The position numbers and the translations under genes are program-made. A stretch of DNA of 64,000 nucleotides from Sphaerimonospora cavernae (GTDB lineage: Bacteria > Actinomycetota > Actinomycetes > Streptosporangiales > Streptosporangiaceae). The notes below the pieces were generated by a model that was not told the origin of the DNA, ran no database searches, and saw only the letters and a list, made by a program, of their open reading frames with translations. The DNA lies in NCBI RefSeq assembly GCF_042435035.1, contig NZ_JBHMQT010000021.1:74524-138523 (forward strand), read 5' to 3'. Below are positions 55,279-63,667 of this stretch, piece by piece; positions within the stretch are counted from its first letter, which is position 1; each line of letters starts with the position of its first letter.

Positions 55279-56020
55279 GCAGCTCCACCACGTCGCCTGC
55301 CGTACCACCCGGGCCCCGGCGCCGCCGCACGATGGCGCCGTCGTCCACGATCTCACCGTCGAGCAGGCTCACCACCCGGTCTGCCAGTCCGGCGACGCGC
55401 GCGTCATGCGTCACCAGCACGATCGTCTGGCCCTGCCGGTGGACCCGGCTCAGCAGCTTGAGTACGTCGCGGGTGTTGCGGCTGTCCAGGTTGCCGGTCG
55501 GTTCGTCGGCCAGGAGCAGCCTCGGCTGGTTGGCGAGCGCGCGGGCGAGCGCCACGCGCTGCTGCTCCCCGCCGGACAGCTGGGCGGGCGCGGCGGCGGC
55601 TCGATCGGTCAGGCCGAGTTCGCCGAGAAGGTAGTCGCGCCGTTCGCGGGCATGCCGCGGCGAGGCGCCGCCGAGGAGCGCGGGCAGCTCCACGTTGTCG
55701 GCCACGGTCATGTTGGTCACCAGGTTGAAGAACTGGAAGACGAAACCGATCTTCTCGCGGCGTAGTACGGCCCAGCCGCTCTCCGACAGCGTGTCGGCAC
55801 GTTTGCCGTCCAGCCAGATCTCGCCGCTCGTGCGCGTGTCCAGCCCGCCGAGCAGGTGAACGAGGGTCGACTTGCCCGACCCGGACGGACCCATGATCGC
55901 CACGAACTCGCCGGGCTCGACGGTGAGATCGACGCCGCGCACGGCCGGTACGGGAAGCCCGCGGCCGGTCTGGTAGATCTTCACCAGATTGACCGCTCGG
56001 ATCGCCGGTGTCGTGGTCAC
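55271..56020 (-). CDS. ABC transporter ATP-binding protein, LolD/MacB type
   Basis: A 249-residue ATPase with Walker A GPSGSGKSTLVHLLGGLD, signature LSGGEQQRVALARAL, Walker B LLLADEPTGNLD and switch histidine in VLVTHDARVAGLADR. The GGLDxPTSGE-like and ADEPTGNLDS sequences are typical of the LolCDE/MacB branch. GTG at 56020 is used, with AGGA about nine bases upstream; the repeat box 3a lies immediately before it. It pairs with the FtsX-type permease. Confidence 0.92.
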   Translation of the reverse strand: MTTTPAIRAVNLVKIYQTGRGLPVPAVRGVDLTVEPGEFVAIMGPSGSGKSTLVHLLGGLDTRTSGEIWLDGKRADTLSESGWAVLRREKIGFVFQFFNLVTNMTVADNVELPALLGGASPRHARERRDYLLGELGLTDRAAAAPAQLSGGEQQRVALARALANQPRLLLADEPTGNLDSRNTRDVLKLLSRVHRQGQTIVLVTHDARVAGLADRVVSLLDGEIVDDGAIVRRRRGPGGTAGDVVELRG

Positions 56021-56029
56021 GCAATTCGT

Positions 56030-56176
56030 CCTGACTGCAAGATCACGCAAGGCATCGCCGCAGGTGAGAGGGGCATGCTGCGAGTTTCTGCAAGATCACG
56101 ACAGGCGAAAGCGCTGGTCAGGCCGTTTTCTGCGAGTATTCGCAAGATCACGGTTGGGGTGGGGGGTGGGGGGGTG
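56030..56176. repeat. Intergenic array 3: three boxes then a G-run tract
   Basis: Boxes end at 56047, 56100 and 56152 (intervals 53 and 52), each ending GCAAGATCACG. The first is only the right half (CTGCAAGATCACG); the second is TGCGAG-N4-TGCAAGATCACG; the third holds the exact dyad TGCGA-N4-TCGCA. Spacers carry GCAGGTGA and GCTGGTCA at the conserved offset. After the last box comes GGTTGGGGTGGGGGGTGG and further G-runs to 56176, a strong quadruplex candidate 7 bases from the PadR stop codon. Confidence 0.82.
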
Positions 56177-56183
56177 AGCGGCA

Positions 56184-56690
56184 TTATGGGAGGTCCTCCT
56201 GGCAGCGTTCGAGCCAGTCGAGGTCGGCCTGCAGGTGGAGCATGGCGCCCTCGATGAGCAGGAGGGCGACGCGGTCGCCGGGGTCCGTACGCTCGGCCAG
56301 CTCGCCGAGTTCCCGCATCAGGGACAGGTAGTGCCGGCGCTGCCGGTTGATCAGCGCCATTCGGTCCGACAATCCGGTCATCGGGGCCAGCACGAGTTTC
56401 ATGAAGAACTCGTCCCGGACCCTGGGACCCTCGGTGGGCTCCTCGGCCCAGGCCTGCAGGGTCTCGAAACCGGCGGCCGTGATGTAGTAGACCTTCTTGT
56501 TCGGCCGGTTCGACTGCTCGACGCCGACCGACCGGACGTGCCCGTCCTTCTCCAGCCGCCCGAGCGTCACATATATCTGGCCGATGTTCGGCGAGGGGTA
56601 CGCGCTGCCGAAGATCGCCTCCAGCGCCTGTTTGAGTTCGTACCCATGGGCAGGTTCCTTCGCAAGGAGCGCCAGCAGCGACTGCCGCAC
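56184..56690 (-). CDS. PadR family transcriptional regulator
   Basis: A 168-residue winged-helix regulator: LLALLAKEPAHGYELKQAL, the recognition region SPNIGQIYVTLGRLEKDG, wing SNRPNKKVYYIT, and a C-terminal dimerisation helix pair. GTG at 56690 has a GGGGGTGA site. PadR proteins often repress an adjacent ABC exporter; here both the downstream LolD/FtsX pair and the divergent sugar importer are candidate targets. A two-site operator candidate lies in the divergent promoter. Confidence 0.9.
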   Translation of the reverse strand: MRQSLLALLAKEPAHGYELKQALEAIFGSAYPSPNIGQIYVTLGRLEKDGHVRSVGVEQSNRPNKKVYYITAAGFETLQAWAEEPTEGPRVRDEFFMKLVLAPMTGLSDRMALINRQRRHYLSLMRELGELAERTDPGDRVALLLIEGAMLHLQADLDWLERCQEDLP

Positions 56691-56771
56691 GCGCTCACCC
56701 CCAGCCGTCGGAAAGCAGTTACCGGAGCGTTATCGGCTTCAGCGTTGACCTTCACATTATCGCTATGCATA

Positions 56772-56800
56772 ACATGCATGTATCTACCTAACACGTATGT
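56772..56800. promoter_or_regulatory. Paired ACA-N4-TGT palindromes in divergent promoter
   Basis: ACATGCATGT (56772-56781, perfect palindrome) and ACACGTATGT (56791-56800, imperfect) lie 19 bases centre to centre, about two helical turns, in an AT-rich patch between the PadR gene and the first binding-protein gene. The ACA/TGT half-sites resemble PadR-type operators. A direct function is inferred. Confidence 0.5.
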
Positions 56801-56834
56801 AACTCGCAAGACCCGCAAGTCACGTGGAGGCCGT

Positions 56835-58103
56835 GTGGTTCGCCGAGCCGTCGCCCTGCTGGCCGCTCTGCTCGCGGCCGGATGCGCGGGGTCCGCGGAC
56901 ACGGCCGCCGGCGGGTCGGCCGACGACGGGACCGGCGGCACCGGCCCGATCACGCTGGCGATCGGGCGGGACACCACCGCCTATCTGGCGCCTCTGCTGG
57001 ACCGGTGGAACCGGGCACATCCCAACGAGCCGGTCACCCTGCTGGAACTCCCGGAGGCGGCCGACGAGCAGCGTGCCCAGATGGTCGCCAACCTGCAGGC
57101 GCACAGCGACGTCTACGACGTGCTCGGGCTCGACGTGGTCTGGACGGCGGAGTTCGCCGACGCCGACTGGATCGTGCCGCTCGACCGCAGCCGGTTTCCG
57201 CTGGACAGGATGCTCAAGGGGGTCGCCGACACGGCGATCTACCGCGACCGGCTGTGGGCGGCGCCGTACGTGAGCAACGCGGGCCTGCTCTACTACCGCT
57301 CCGACATCCTGAAGAAGGAGCACCTGAAACCGCCCAAGACCTGGGCGGAGCTGCGCGATCAGGCCCGGCGACTGACCGAGAAATATCACATCGGGGGATA
57401 TGCCGGACAATTTCTCCCCTATGAGGGGCTCACCGTGAACTTCGCGGAGGCCGTACGGTCGGCGGGCGGGTCGATCCTCAGCCCGGACGCCCGGAGCGTC
57501 ACCCTGGATCTCGGCGCCGCGCGCACCGCGCTCGACTTCCTCGTCGGCGGCGTCAAGGAGGGGTGGATCCCCCGTGAGGCCCTGACGTACAAGGAGGAGG
57601 AGTCCCGGCTCGCCTTCCAGGAGGGGCGGCTGCTGTTCGCGCGCAACTGGCCGCACGCGTACGGCCCGGCCACCGGCTCGGCGCTCGCCGGCAAGTTCGC
57701 GGTGACCCGGCTGCCCGGCCTGGACGGCCCGGGATCGAGCGCGCTCGGCGGGCTGAACCTCGCGATCAGCGCGTACTCCAAGCACCAGAAGACCGCGCTC
57801 GACTTCATCCGCTACTTCACCGGCCCGGAGATCCAGCGGCTCGTGCTCACCGAGGGGTCCTTCCCCCCGGTCCGGGCCGAACTGTACGACGACCCGGAAC
57901 TGATCAAGCGCTTTCCGTACCTGCCCGTGCTCAAGGAGTCGATCCTGTCGGCACGGCCGCGGCCGGTCACTCCCGACTACAACCAGGTCAGCCTGGTGAT
58001 CTCCAGCACCGCGTCCGCGGCGCTGGGCCTTGGCACACCCGTTGACGAAGCCGTCGCCGACCTGAAACAGGGCCTCGGCGAGGTGATCCACCCCGGAGGA
58101 TAG
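56835..58103 (+). CDS. Carbohydrate ABC transporter substrate-binding lipoprotein (LpqY/ThuE-like)
   Basis: A 422-residue lipoprotein. Signal sequence VRRAVALLAALLAAGC has the lipobox LAAGC. The mature part resembles the trehalose/maltose-binding branch of family 1 binding proteins: DEQRAQMVANLQAHSDVYDV, LDVVWTAEFADADWIVPLD, then NAGLLYYRSDILKK and FPPVRAELYDDPEL. GTG at 56835 follows GGAGG by four bases; the longer frame runs antisense through the PadR gene. First gene of the importer operon, directly abutting a second binding-protein gene. Confidence 0.88.
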   Translation: MVRRAVALLAALLAAGCAGSADTAAGGSADDGTGGTGPITLAIGRDTTAYLAPLLDRWNRAHPNEPVTLLELPEAADEQRAQMVANLQAHSDVYDVLGLDVVWTAEFADADWIVPLDRSRFPLDRMLKGVADTAIYRDRLWAAPYVSNAGLLYYRSDILKKEHLKPPKTWAELRDQARRLTEKYHIGGYAGQFLPYEGLTVNFAEAVRSAGGSILSPDARSVTLDLGAARTALDFLVGGVKEGWIPREALTYKEEESRLAFQEGRLLFARNWPHAYGPATGSALAGKFAVTRLPGLDGPGSSALGGLNLAISAYSKHQKTALDFIRYFTGPEIQRLVLTEGSFPPVRAELYDDPELIKRFPYLPVLKESILSARPRPVTPDYNQVSLVISSTASAALGLGTPVDEAVADLKQGLGEVIHPGG

Positions 58104-59438
58104 ATGATGCGCAAACTCCCCATCCCGATCGCCCTGCTCGCTCTCGCCGCCGTGGCCTGCGGCGGCAACTCGGGCGGCGAGCCCGCGGTCGGCCAGACGA
58201 GCGCCTCCAGCGGCGGCGACGCCGCCGCAGCGGCCAAGCCGTTGGACGGCGTCACGATCGAGGTCGCGGCCAAGTGGACCGGCGACGAGCAGGCCAACTT
58301 CGAGCAGGTGCTCAAGGCGTTCCAGGACAAGACCGGCGCCACCGTGACCTATGCCTCGACGGGTGAGGACACCGGCGCCTTCCTCGGTCCCCGCATCCAG
58401 GGCAACAACCCGCCGGACGTCGCGATCCTGCCGCAGCCGGGCCTCGTACAGCAGTACGCCGACGAGAACGCGCTCAAGCCGCTGACCCCCGAGGTGCAGG
58501 CGCAGATCGACCAGAACTACACCCCGTACTGGAAGGAGCTCGGCTCCGCCAACGGCCAGGTGTACGGCGTGCTGGTCAAGGCCGCGCACAAGTCGCTCAT
58601 CTGGTATCGGCAGCAGGCGTTCGACGACGCCGGGGCGCAGGAGGCGGCGACCTGGGACGACCTGGTCAAGAACGCGCAGCTGCTGGCCGACTCCGGCACG
58701 CCGCCGTTCGCGCTGTGCGGCGCCTCGGGCTGGACGCTCACCGACCTGTTCGAGAACGTCTACCTCTCCTCGGCCGGCCCGGAGAACTACGACAAGCTGT
58801 CCAAGCACGAGATCCCATGGACCGACTCCACGGTGACGACCGCGCTGGAGAAGATGGCGCAGATCTTCGGGAAGAAGGAGTTCCTGCTGGGCGGCGCCTC
58901 CGGCGCCCTGCAGACCGACTTCCCCACATGCGTCACTCAGGTCTACGGCCAGAAGAAGGCCGCGATGGTCATCGAGGCCGACTTCGTCGCGGGAGCGGCC
59001 GCCCAGTCCGGCGCGAAGGTCGGCGAGGACGCCAAGGCCATGGCGTTCCCCAAGGTCGGCGACACCGAGCCGGTCGTGCTCGGCGGTGACATCGCGGTGG
59101 CGCTGAAGGACTCCAAGGGCGCGATGGCCCTGCTGGAGTTCCTGGCCTCCAAGGAGGGCGGCGAGATCTGGGCCAAGCTGCCCGGCTACCTGTCGCCCAA
59201 CCGCAACGTCTCGCCCGACAACTACCCGAACGAACTGACCAAGCAGCTCGCCCAGACGATCATCTCGGCCGGCGAGGCAGTCAGGTACGACATGTCGGAC
59301 CTGACACCCAGCGCGTTCGGCGGCACGGACGGCAAGGGCGAGTGGAAGGATCTGCAGGACTTCCTGCGCGACCCCTCCGACGTGAAGGGCGCGCAGAAGA
59401 AGCTCGAGGCGGACGCGGCCAAGGCGCTCAAGAAGTAG
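58104..59438 (+). CDS. Second substrate-binding lipoprotein (AglE-like)
   Basis: A 444-residue lipoprotein, signal LPIPIALLALAAVACGG with lipobox AAVAC. The mature part looks like alpha-glucoside-binding AglE-type proteins: EVAAKWTGDEQANFEQVLKA, NPPDVAILPQPGLVQQYADE, GTPPFALCGASGWTLTDLFE. It differs from the preceding binding protein, so the operon offers two receptors to one permease pair. ATG follows the previous stop directly (TAG then ATG), with GGAGG inside the previous gene's end. Confidence 0.88.
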   Translation: MMRKLPIPIALLALAAVACGGNSGGEPAVGQTSASSGGDAAAAAKPLDGVTIEVAAKWTGDEQANFEQVLKAFQDKTGATVTYASTGEDTGAFLGPRIQGNNPPDVAILPQPGLVQQYADENALKPLTPEVQAQIDQNYTPYWKELGSANGQVYGVLVKAAHKSLIWYRQQAFDDAGAQEAATWDDLVKNAQLLADSGTPPFALCGASGWTLTDLFENVYLSSAGPENYDKLSKHEIPWTDSTVTTALEKMAQIFGKKEFLLGGASGALQTDFPTCVTQVYGQKKAAMVIEADFVAGAAAQSGAKVGEDAKAMAFPKVGDTEPVVLGGDIAVALKDSKGAMALLEFLASKEGGEIWAKLPGYLSPNRNVSPDNYPNELTKQLAQTIISAGEAVRYDMSDLTPSAFGGTDGKGEWKDLQDFLRDPSDVKGAQKKLEADAAKALKK

Positions 59439-59451
59439 TGGGAGGAAGGCC

Positions 59452-60771
59452 GTGACCGAACGGAAGGGGCCGCGCGCACGGCTCGGCCCCTCGCCGACGC
59501 TGGCGGTGCTGTTCCTGCTGCCCGCGCTGCTCCTGCTCGGGGTGTGGATGGTCTACCCCGTCATCTACTCGATCTTCCGCAGCCTCTACGACGCCACTGG
59601 CGAGCGCTTCGTCGGGCTGGGCAACTACGGCTCGATCTTCACCGACTCGGCGACGCTGACCACGATCAGGAACAACGTCATCTGGGTCGTGGTCGCCCCG
59701 CTGGTGGTGACGGTGCTCGGCCTCATCTTCGCCGTGCTGACCGAGCGGATCCGCTGGGCGACCGCGTTCAAGCTGGTCCTGTTCATGCCGATGGCGGTCT
59801 CCCTGCTCGCGGCAGGTGTCATCTTCCGGCTCGTCTACGAACAGGACCCGGACAAGGGCGTGGCCAACGCCGTGCTGACCACGGTCCACGACACGTTCTC
59901 CTCCAGCCAGGGCTACCCGGGTGCGCGGCCGCGTGAGAACGACCAGGCCCCGGCGGTCGCGCAGCAGGACGGCACGGTGACGGTCAGTCAGCCGGCCCAG
60001 CCCGGCCAGGCGGTGCTGATCCCGCTCGTCGGCCTGCCGCCGGACTCCGTCAAGGACGCGGCGCCGGCGAAGGCGGCCGCCGCGCCGCCCGGCGGCGGGG
60101 AGATCGGCGGCACGGTCTGGCTCGACGTCGTACGCGGCGGCGGCGGCACAGTCAACCAGGTCGACCCGCAGGAGAAGGGCCTGGCCGGCATCACGGTCGA
60201 GGCGGTCTCCGACGGTCAGGTGAAGGCGACCACCGAGACGGCCGCCGACGGCACCTTCCACCTCACCGGTCTGCCCGCCGGGTCCTACACGGTACGGCTC
60301 CCGCAGTCGAACTTCGCCGCCCCGTTCAACGGGCTGACCTGGCTGGGTCCGGCCCTGATCACCCCGGCGATCATCGGCGCCTACATCTGGGTGTGGGCCG
60401 GGTTCGCGATGGTGCTGATCGCGGCCGGGCTGTCGGCGGTTCCCAGGGACGCCCTGGAGGCGGCGCGGATCGACGGGGCGACCGAGTGGCAGGTGTTCCG
60501 GCGGATCACGGTGCCGCTGCTCGCGCCGGTGCTGCTCGTCGTCTTCGTCACGATGGTCATCAACGTGCTGAAGGTCTTCGACCTGGTGTTCATCATCGCC
60601 CCCGGCTCGGTGCAGCCACAGGCCAACGTGATCGCGCTGGAGATGTGGCGGGTCTCGTTCGGCGGCGGCAACAACCAGGGCATGGGAAGCGCACTTGCGA
60701 TCTTCCTGCTTGTGCTGGTGGTGCCGTTCATGATCTTCAACATCCGCCGCTTCAGGAGGGACGAGCGATGA
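59452..60771 (+). CDS. Carbohydrate ABC permease, MalF type, with inserted external domain
   Basis: A 439-residue permease with the EAA loop DALEAARIDGATEWQVFRRI near residues 343-362. Three helices (about 15-40, 72-95, 105-127) precede an insertion of about 145 residues (150-295), absent from ordinary sugar permeases. Within it, residues 218-285 form a prealbumin/carboxypeptidase-regulatory-like beta domain (GLAGITVEAVSDGQVKATTE, then ADGTFHLTGLPAGSYTVRLP). The C-terminal helices resume at LGPALITPAIIGAYIWVWAG. The insertion lies in the same loop as the large P2 loop of E. coli MalF, which touches the binding protein. GTG start with GGAGG upstream. Confidence 0.87.
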   Translation: MTERKGPRARLGPSPTLAVLFLLPALLLLGVWMVYPVIYSIFRSLYDATGERFVGLGNYGSIFTDSATLTTIRNNVIWVVVAPLVVTVLGLIFAVLTERIRWATAFKLVLFMPMAVSLLAAGVIFRLVYEQDPDKGVANAVLTTVHDTFSSSQGYPGARPRENDQAPAVAQQDGTVTVSQPAQPGQAVLIPLVGLPPDSVKDAAPAKAAAAPPGGGEIGGTVWLDVVRGGGGTVNQVDPQEKGLAGITVEAVSDGQVKATTETAADGTFHLTGLPAGSYTVRLPQSNFAAPFNGLTWLGPALITPAIIGAYIWVWAGFAMVLIAAGLSAVPRDALEAARIDGATEWQVFRRITVPLLAPVLLVVFVTMVINVLKVFDLVFIIAPGSVQPQANVIALEMWRVSFGGGNNQGMGSALAIFLLVLVVPFMIFNIRRFRRDER

Positions 60772-61661
60772 CGACCGTGGCGGCCGAGCCGCCGCAGCAG
60801 GCGGCCGGGATCGAGCGCGGCCTCGCGGGCCGACTGCTGGACCGGATCGGCGGCGGCGTGGTCCAGGTGTTCCTGGTCCTCGTCGCGGTGTTCTGGCTGG
60901 TGCCGACGCTGGGGCTGCTCGTCGTGTCGATGCGCGACGACACCGCCAACAACTCGAGCGGCTGGTGGACGTTTTTCACCAAACCGGCCCAGATCACCTT
61001 CGAAAACTACTCGAACCTGCTGACCTCCGGCTTCACCTCGTCGTTCTGGAACACCATCCTGATCACGGTCCCGGCGACCTTGCTGATCATCTTCATCGCG
61101 GCGATGGCGGCCTACGCGTTCGCCTGGATCGAGTTCCCCGGCAGGGACACGGTCTTCCTGCTCGTCATCGCCCTGCTGGTGGTGCCGATCCAGATCGCGC
61201 TGATCCCGATCGCCAAGCTGTACGGAACATTCGGAATCTTCGGCTCGATCACCAGCGTGGTCCTGTTCCACGTCGCGTTCGGCCTGCCGTTCGCCATCTT
61301 CCTGCTGCGCAACTTCTTCGTGGGCATCCCACGGGAACTGCTGGAGGCCGCGAGGATGGACGGCGCACCGGAATGGCGGATCTTCGTGACCGTGGTGTTC
61401 CCGCTGGCCAAGCCGGCGGTCGCCTCGCTCGGGATCTTCCAGTTCCTGTGGGTCTGGAACGACCTGCTCGTCGCCCTGGTCTTCGCCGACACCCAGAACC
61501 AGCCGATGACCAAGGCGCTGCAATCTCAGATGCGGCAGTTCGGCACCAACGTGGACATCCTCGCTCCCGGGGCCTTCCTGTCGCTCATCATCCCGCTGGT
61601 CCTGTTCTTCGCCTTCCAGCGGTACTTCGTCCAGGGCCTGCTCGCGGGCTCGGTGAAATGA
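60768..61661 (+). CDS. Carbohydrate ABC permease, MalG type
   Basis: A 297-residue permease with six helices and the EAA loop ELLEAARMDGAPEWRIFVTV. It partners the MalF-type protein, overlapping it by four bases. No ATPase gene follows; as in many actinobacteria the pair probably shares a distant MsiK/UgpC-type ATPase. A terminator hairpin lies just beyond. Confidence 0.92.
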   Translation: MTTVAAEPPQQAAGIERGLAGRLLDRIGGGVVQVFLVLVAVFWLVPTLGLLVVSMRDDTANNSSGWWTFFTKPAQITFENYSNLLTSGFTSSFWNTILITVPATLLIIFIAAMAAYAFAWIEFPGRDTVFLLVIALLVVPIQIALIPIAKLYGTFGIFGSITSVVLFHVAFGLPFAIFLLRNFFVGIPRELLEAARMDGAPEWRIFVTVVFPLAKPAVASLGIFQFLWVWNDLLVALVFADTQNQPMTKALQSQMRQFGTNVDILAPGAFLSLIIPLVLFFAFQRYFVQGLLAGSVK

Positions 61662-61671
61662 CTCCGAGACG

Positions 61672-61708
61672 TCGGATGCCCGCTTCACGGGGGTAGGCGG
61701 GCATCCGA
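61672..61708 (+). terminator. Intrinsic terminator of the importer operon
   Basis: CGGATGCCCGC (61673-61683) pairs exactly with GCGGGCATCCG (61697-61707), extendable by a T-A pair, with a 13-base loop, followed by ATCTTTA. It lies 11 bases after the MalG-type stop. Confidence 0.85.
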
Positions 61709-61753
61709 TCTTTATGCCGTACGGCACGCGAAAAGCCGATAGAGTGCCCGACC

Positions 61754-62443
61754 ATGGCAGGACGTCCGTTGCACGAAATCGTGGAAGCCGGCTGGGCGGA
61801 GGCGCTCGAACCCGTCGCGGGGCGGATCACCGCCATGGGCGACTTCCTGCGGCAGGAGATCGCGGAAGGCCGCCAGTATCTCCCCGCCGGGTCCCAGGTG
61901 CTCCGCGCGTTCCAGCAGCCGCTGAGCGAGGTCCGCGTGCTGATCGTCGGGCAGGACCCCTATCCCACCCCCGGCCATCCCGTGGGGCTGAGTTTTTCGG
62001 TCGCCCCCGACGTGCGCCCGCTGCCGGGCAGCCTGGTCAACATCTTCAAGGAGTACACGGCCGACCTCGGCCATCCGGCGCCGTCCAACGGCGACCTCAC
62101 CCCCTGGGCCGAGCAGGGCGTGCTCCTGCTCAACAGGGTGCTGACGGTGATGCCGGGCAAGCCCGCCTCCCATCGCGGCAAGGGCTGGGAGGAGGTCACC
62201 GAGCAGGCCATCAAGGCGCTTGTCACACGTGGCGGCCCGCTGGTGGCCATCCTGTGGGGTCGCGACGCGCGCAACCTGCGACCGATGCTCGGCTCGGGGG
62301 ACACCGCCGTACCGTGCATCGAGTCCGCGCACCCGAGCCCGCTGTCCGCGCGCAACGGGTTCTTCGGATCCCGGCCGTTCAGCCGGGCCAACGAGCTGCT
62401 GGAGCGGCAGGGCACCGCGCCGGCCGAGTGGAAACTACCCTGA
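61754..62443 (+). CDS. ung: Uracil-DNA glycosylase, family 1
   Basis: A 229-residue base-excision repair enzyme removing uracil from DNA. The water-activating motif is VLIVGQDPYPTPGHPVGLSF with Asp68, and the minor-groove loop is ESAHPSPLSARNGFFGSRPF with the catalytic histidine. Length matches the family. ATG at 61754 is preceded by a weak site. It ends 25 bases before the following small gene. Confidence 0.96.
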   Translation: MAGRPLHEIVEAGWAEALEPVAGRITAMGDFLRQEIAEGRQYLPAGSQVLRAFQQPLSEVRVLIVGQDPYPTPGHPVGLSFSVAPDVRPLPGSLVNIFKEYTADLGHPAPSNGDLTPWAEQGVLLLNRVLTVMPGKPASHRGKGWEEVTEQAIKALVTRGGPLVAILWGRDARNLRPMLGSGDTAVPCIESAHPSPLSARNGFFGSRPFSRANELLERQGTAPAEWKLP

Positions 62444-62468
62444 CGCCTGACCGATAGGATCAGTCAGC

Positions 62469-62816
62469 ATGAGCGATGCAACGGACACGGGACGCTATCT
62501 GCGCCTCACCGTCGACCTGGTGGTCGAGGTCCTCGACGTGAACGCCCTGCAGGCGGCGGCGCTGGCGGAGATCCGCAGCCCGGAGGCGGAGCTGGACGAC
62601 GCCGAGCGCCAGGAGCAGATCGAGCTGGTCGGCGCCGACGAGACCGGTGCCGCGGCGCTGCAGTGGCTCATCGAGCCCGACCACGTGCTCGGCCTCGTCG
62701 AGCACGTCCAGGAGGTGGAGCCGAGGGAGGCCATGCTGGGCGTCGAGCCGTCCGAGGGCATCCTCGAGGAAGAAGGCGATCACGACCACGAGGGCCCCGA
62801 CGACCACCTGCTCTAA
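62469..62816 (+). CDS. Hypothetical acidic protein
   Basis: A 115-residue protein, not recognised. It is markedly acidic, with helices around VDLVVEVLDVNALQAAALAE and IEPDHVLGLVEHVQEVEPRE and a C-terminal run of Glu, Asp and His (EEEGDHDHEGPDDH). No signal peptide or membrane segment. It could be cotranscribed with ung. A small hairpin-capable segment (CTGAC/GTCAG) lies in the 25-base gap between them. Confidence 0.6.
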   Translation: MSDATDTGRYLRLTVDLVVEVLDVNALQAAALAEIRSPEAELDDAERQEQIELVGADETGAAALQWLIEPDHVLGLVEHVQEVEPREAMLGVEPSEGILEEEGDHDHEGPDDHLL

Positions 62817-62824
62817 CCTCCTCC

Positions 62825-62962
62825 CGTGATCTCGCAGTTTCTCGCAGACGAGTCACTTGACCTGCGACTATGCCTTACGTGATCTCGCACTCGCGAGCGC
62901 GGGATCAGGAATGGCGTTTCCGCCGCTCAGCGGATAAGCCTGTGAGAAACTGCAAGATCACG
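62825..62962. repeat. Intergenic array 4: two boxes plus one inverted
   Basis: Boxes at 62825-62846 and 62878-62899 start CGTGATCTCGCA and lie exactly 53 bases apart; a third at 62941-62962 is inverted (TGTGAGAAACTGCAAGATCACG, given here in full as two halves TGTGAGAAAC and TGCAAGATCACG). The first spacer contains TGACCTGC, the complement of the GCAGGTCA box. It separates the 3' ends of two convergent genes. A short C-rich tract, CCTCCTCCC, precedes it. Confidence 0.78.
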
Positions 62963-62991
62963 AACGTCCGGAAACGCGGAGAAACAGCCGG

Positions 62992-63423
62992 TCAGCAGGT
63001 GATGGTCACCGGATCGGTGACCGCTTCGTTATAGCCGAGATTGCCGCTGCCCGAGGTCGTCCCCAAGCTGATGATCAGGTGGGTCCGATATTTCCCACTG
63101 GCGCATGGCGCGACGACAGTCAACTGGGCGATTTGACTAGGCCGTTCGAACTCAATTATCCCGACGCCGTCCCTTGGTATAGGTGTCCGACCGTCCGTGT
63201 CGAACCAGAGCCACCCCCATCCGCCGTATCCTTCCGCACACGTGACGGTCCCGGTTAAGGACATGGTCTCGCCGTCCAACGTGGGCTCGGTGAGGTTGGC
63301 CGTACACTCCGGGACGTTGTTCTGGATCACCGTCGTGTCGGCGTTGGCCGCGCTGGCCGGCACGATCACTGCCAGCGCGAGCAGTGCCGACACCGCGGCG
63401 GCGGATGTCCTGAACCGTCTCAT
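62992..63423 (-). CDS. Secreted hypothetical protein
   Basis: A 143-residue protein with a signal peptide (RRFRTSAAAVSALLALAVIV, cleavage after SAANA or ADT). The mature part (about 115 residues) has four cysteines (PECTAN, VTCAEG, APCASG, ITC-end), probably two disulfides, and beta-rich sequence with GGWGWLWF. No family is recognised. ATG at 63423 has GGAGGAG upstream; the longer frame to 63543 has no likeness. Confidence 0.7.
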   Translation of the reverse strand: MRRFRTSAAAVSALLALAVIVPASAANADTTVIQNNVPECTANLTEPTLDGETMSLTGTVTCAEGYGGWGWLWFDTDGRTPIPRDGVGIIEFERPSQIAQLTVVAPCASGKYRTHLIISLGTTSGSGNLGYNEAVTDPVTITC

Positions 63424-63667
63424 GATCTCCTCCGATGCTGGATGAAAGTTCCCTTGCACCGTCACTGTCACCTCGCTAGGCAAGGTTGTCAAGATTTGAA
63501 CTACTTTGGATAGATATTGGACAGGAGAATGAGCATCTACCATCGCAACGGCCAGGAGCAGCCTCGGGCGAGCCCGGGTTGTCGGGGTTCAGGCGGCCAG
63601 GGGGCCGGGGGTGCGGCAGAGCCAGTCGTTGTCCGTGCCGTCGAAGCCGTCGTCCTAGCCGCCACGT

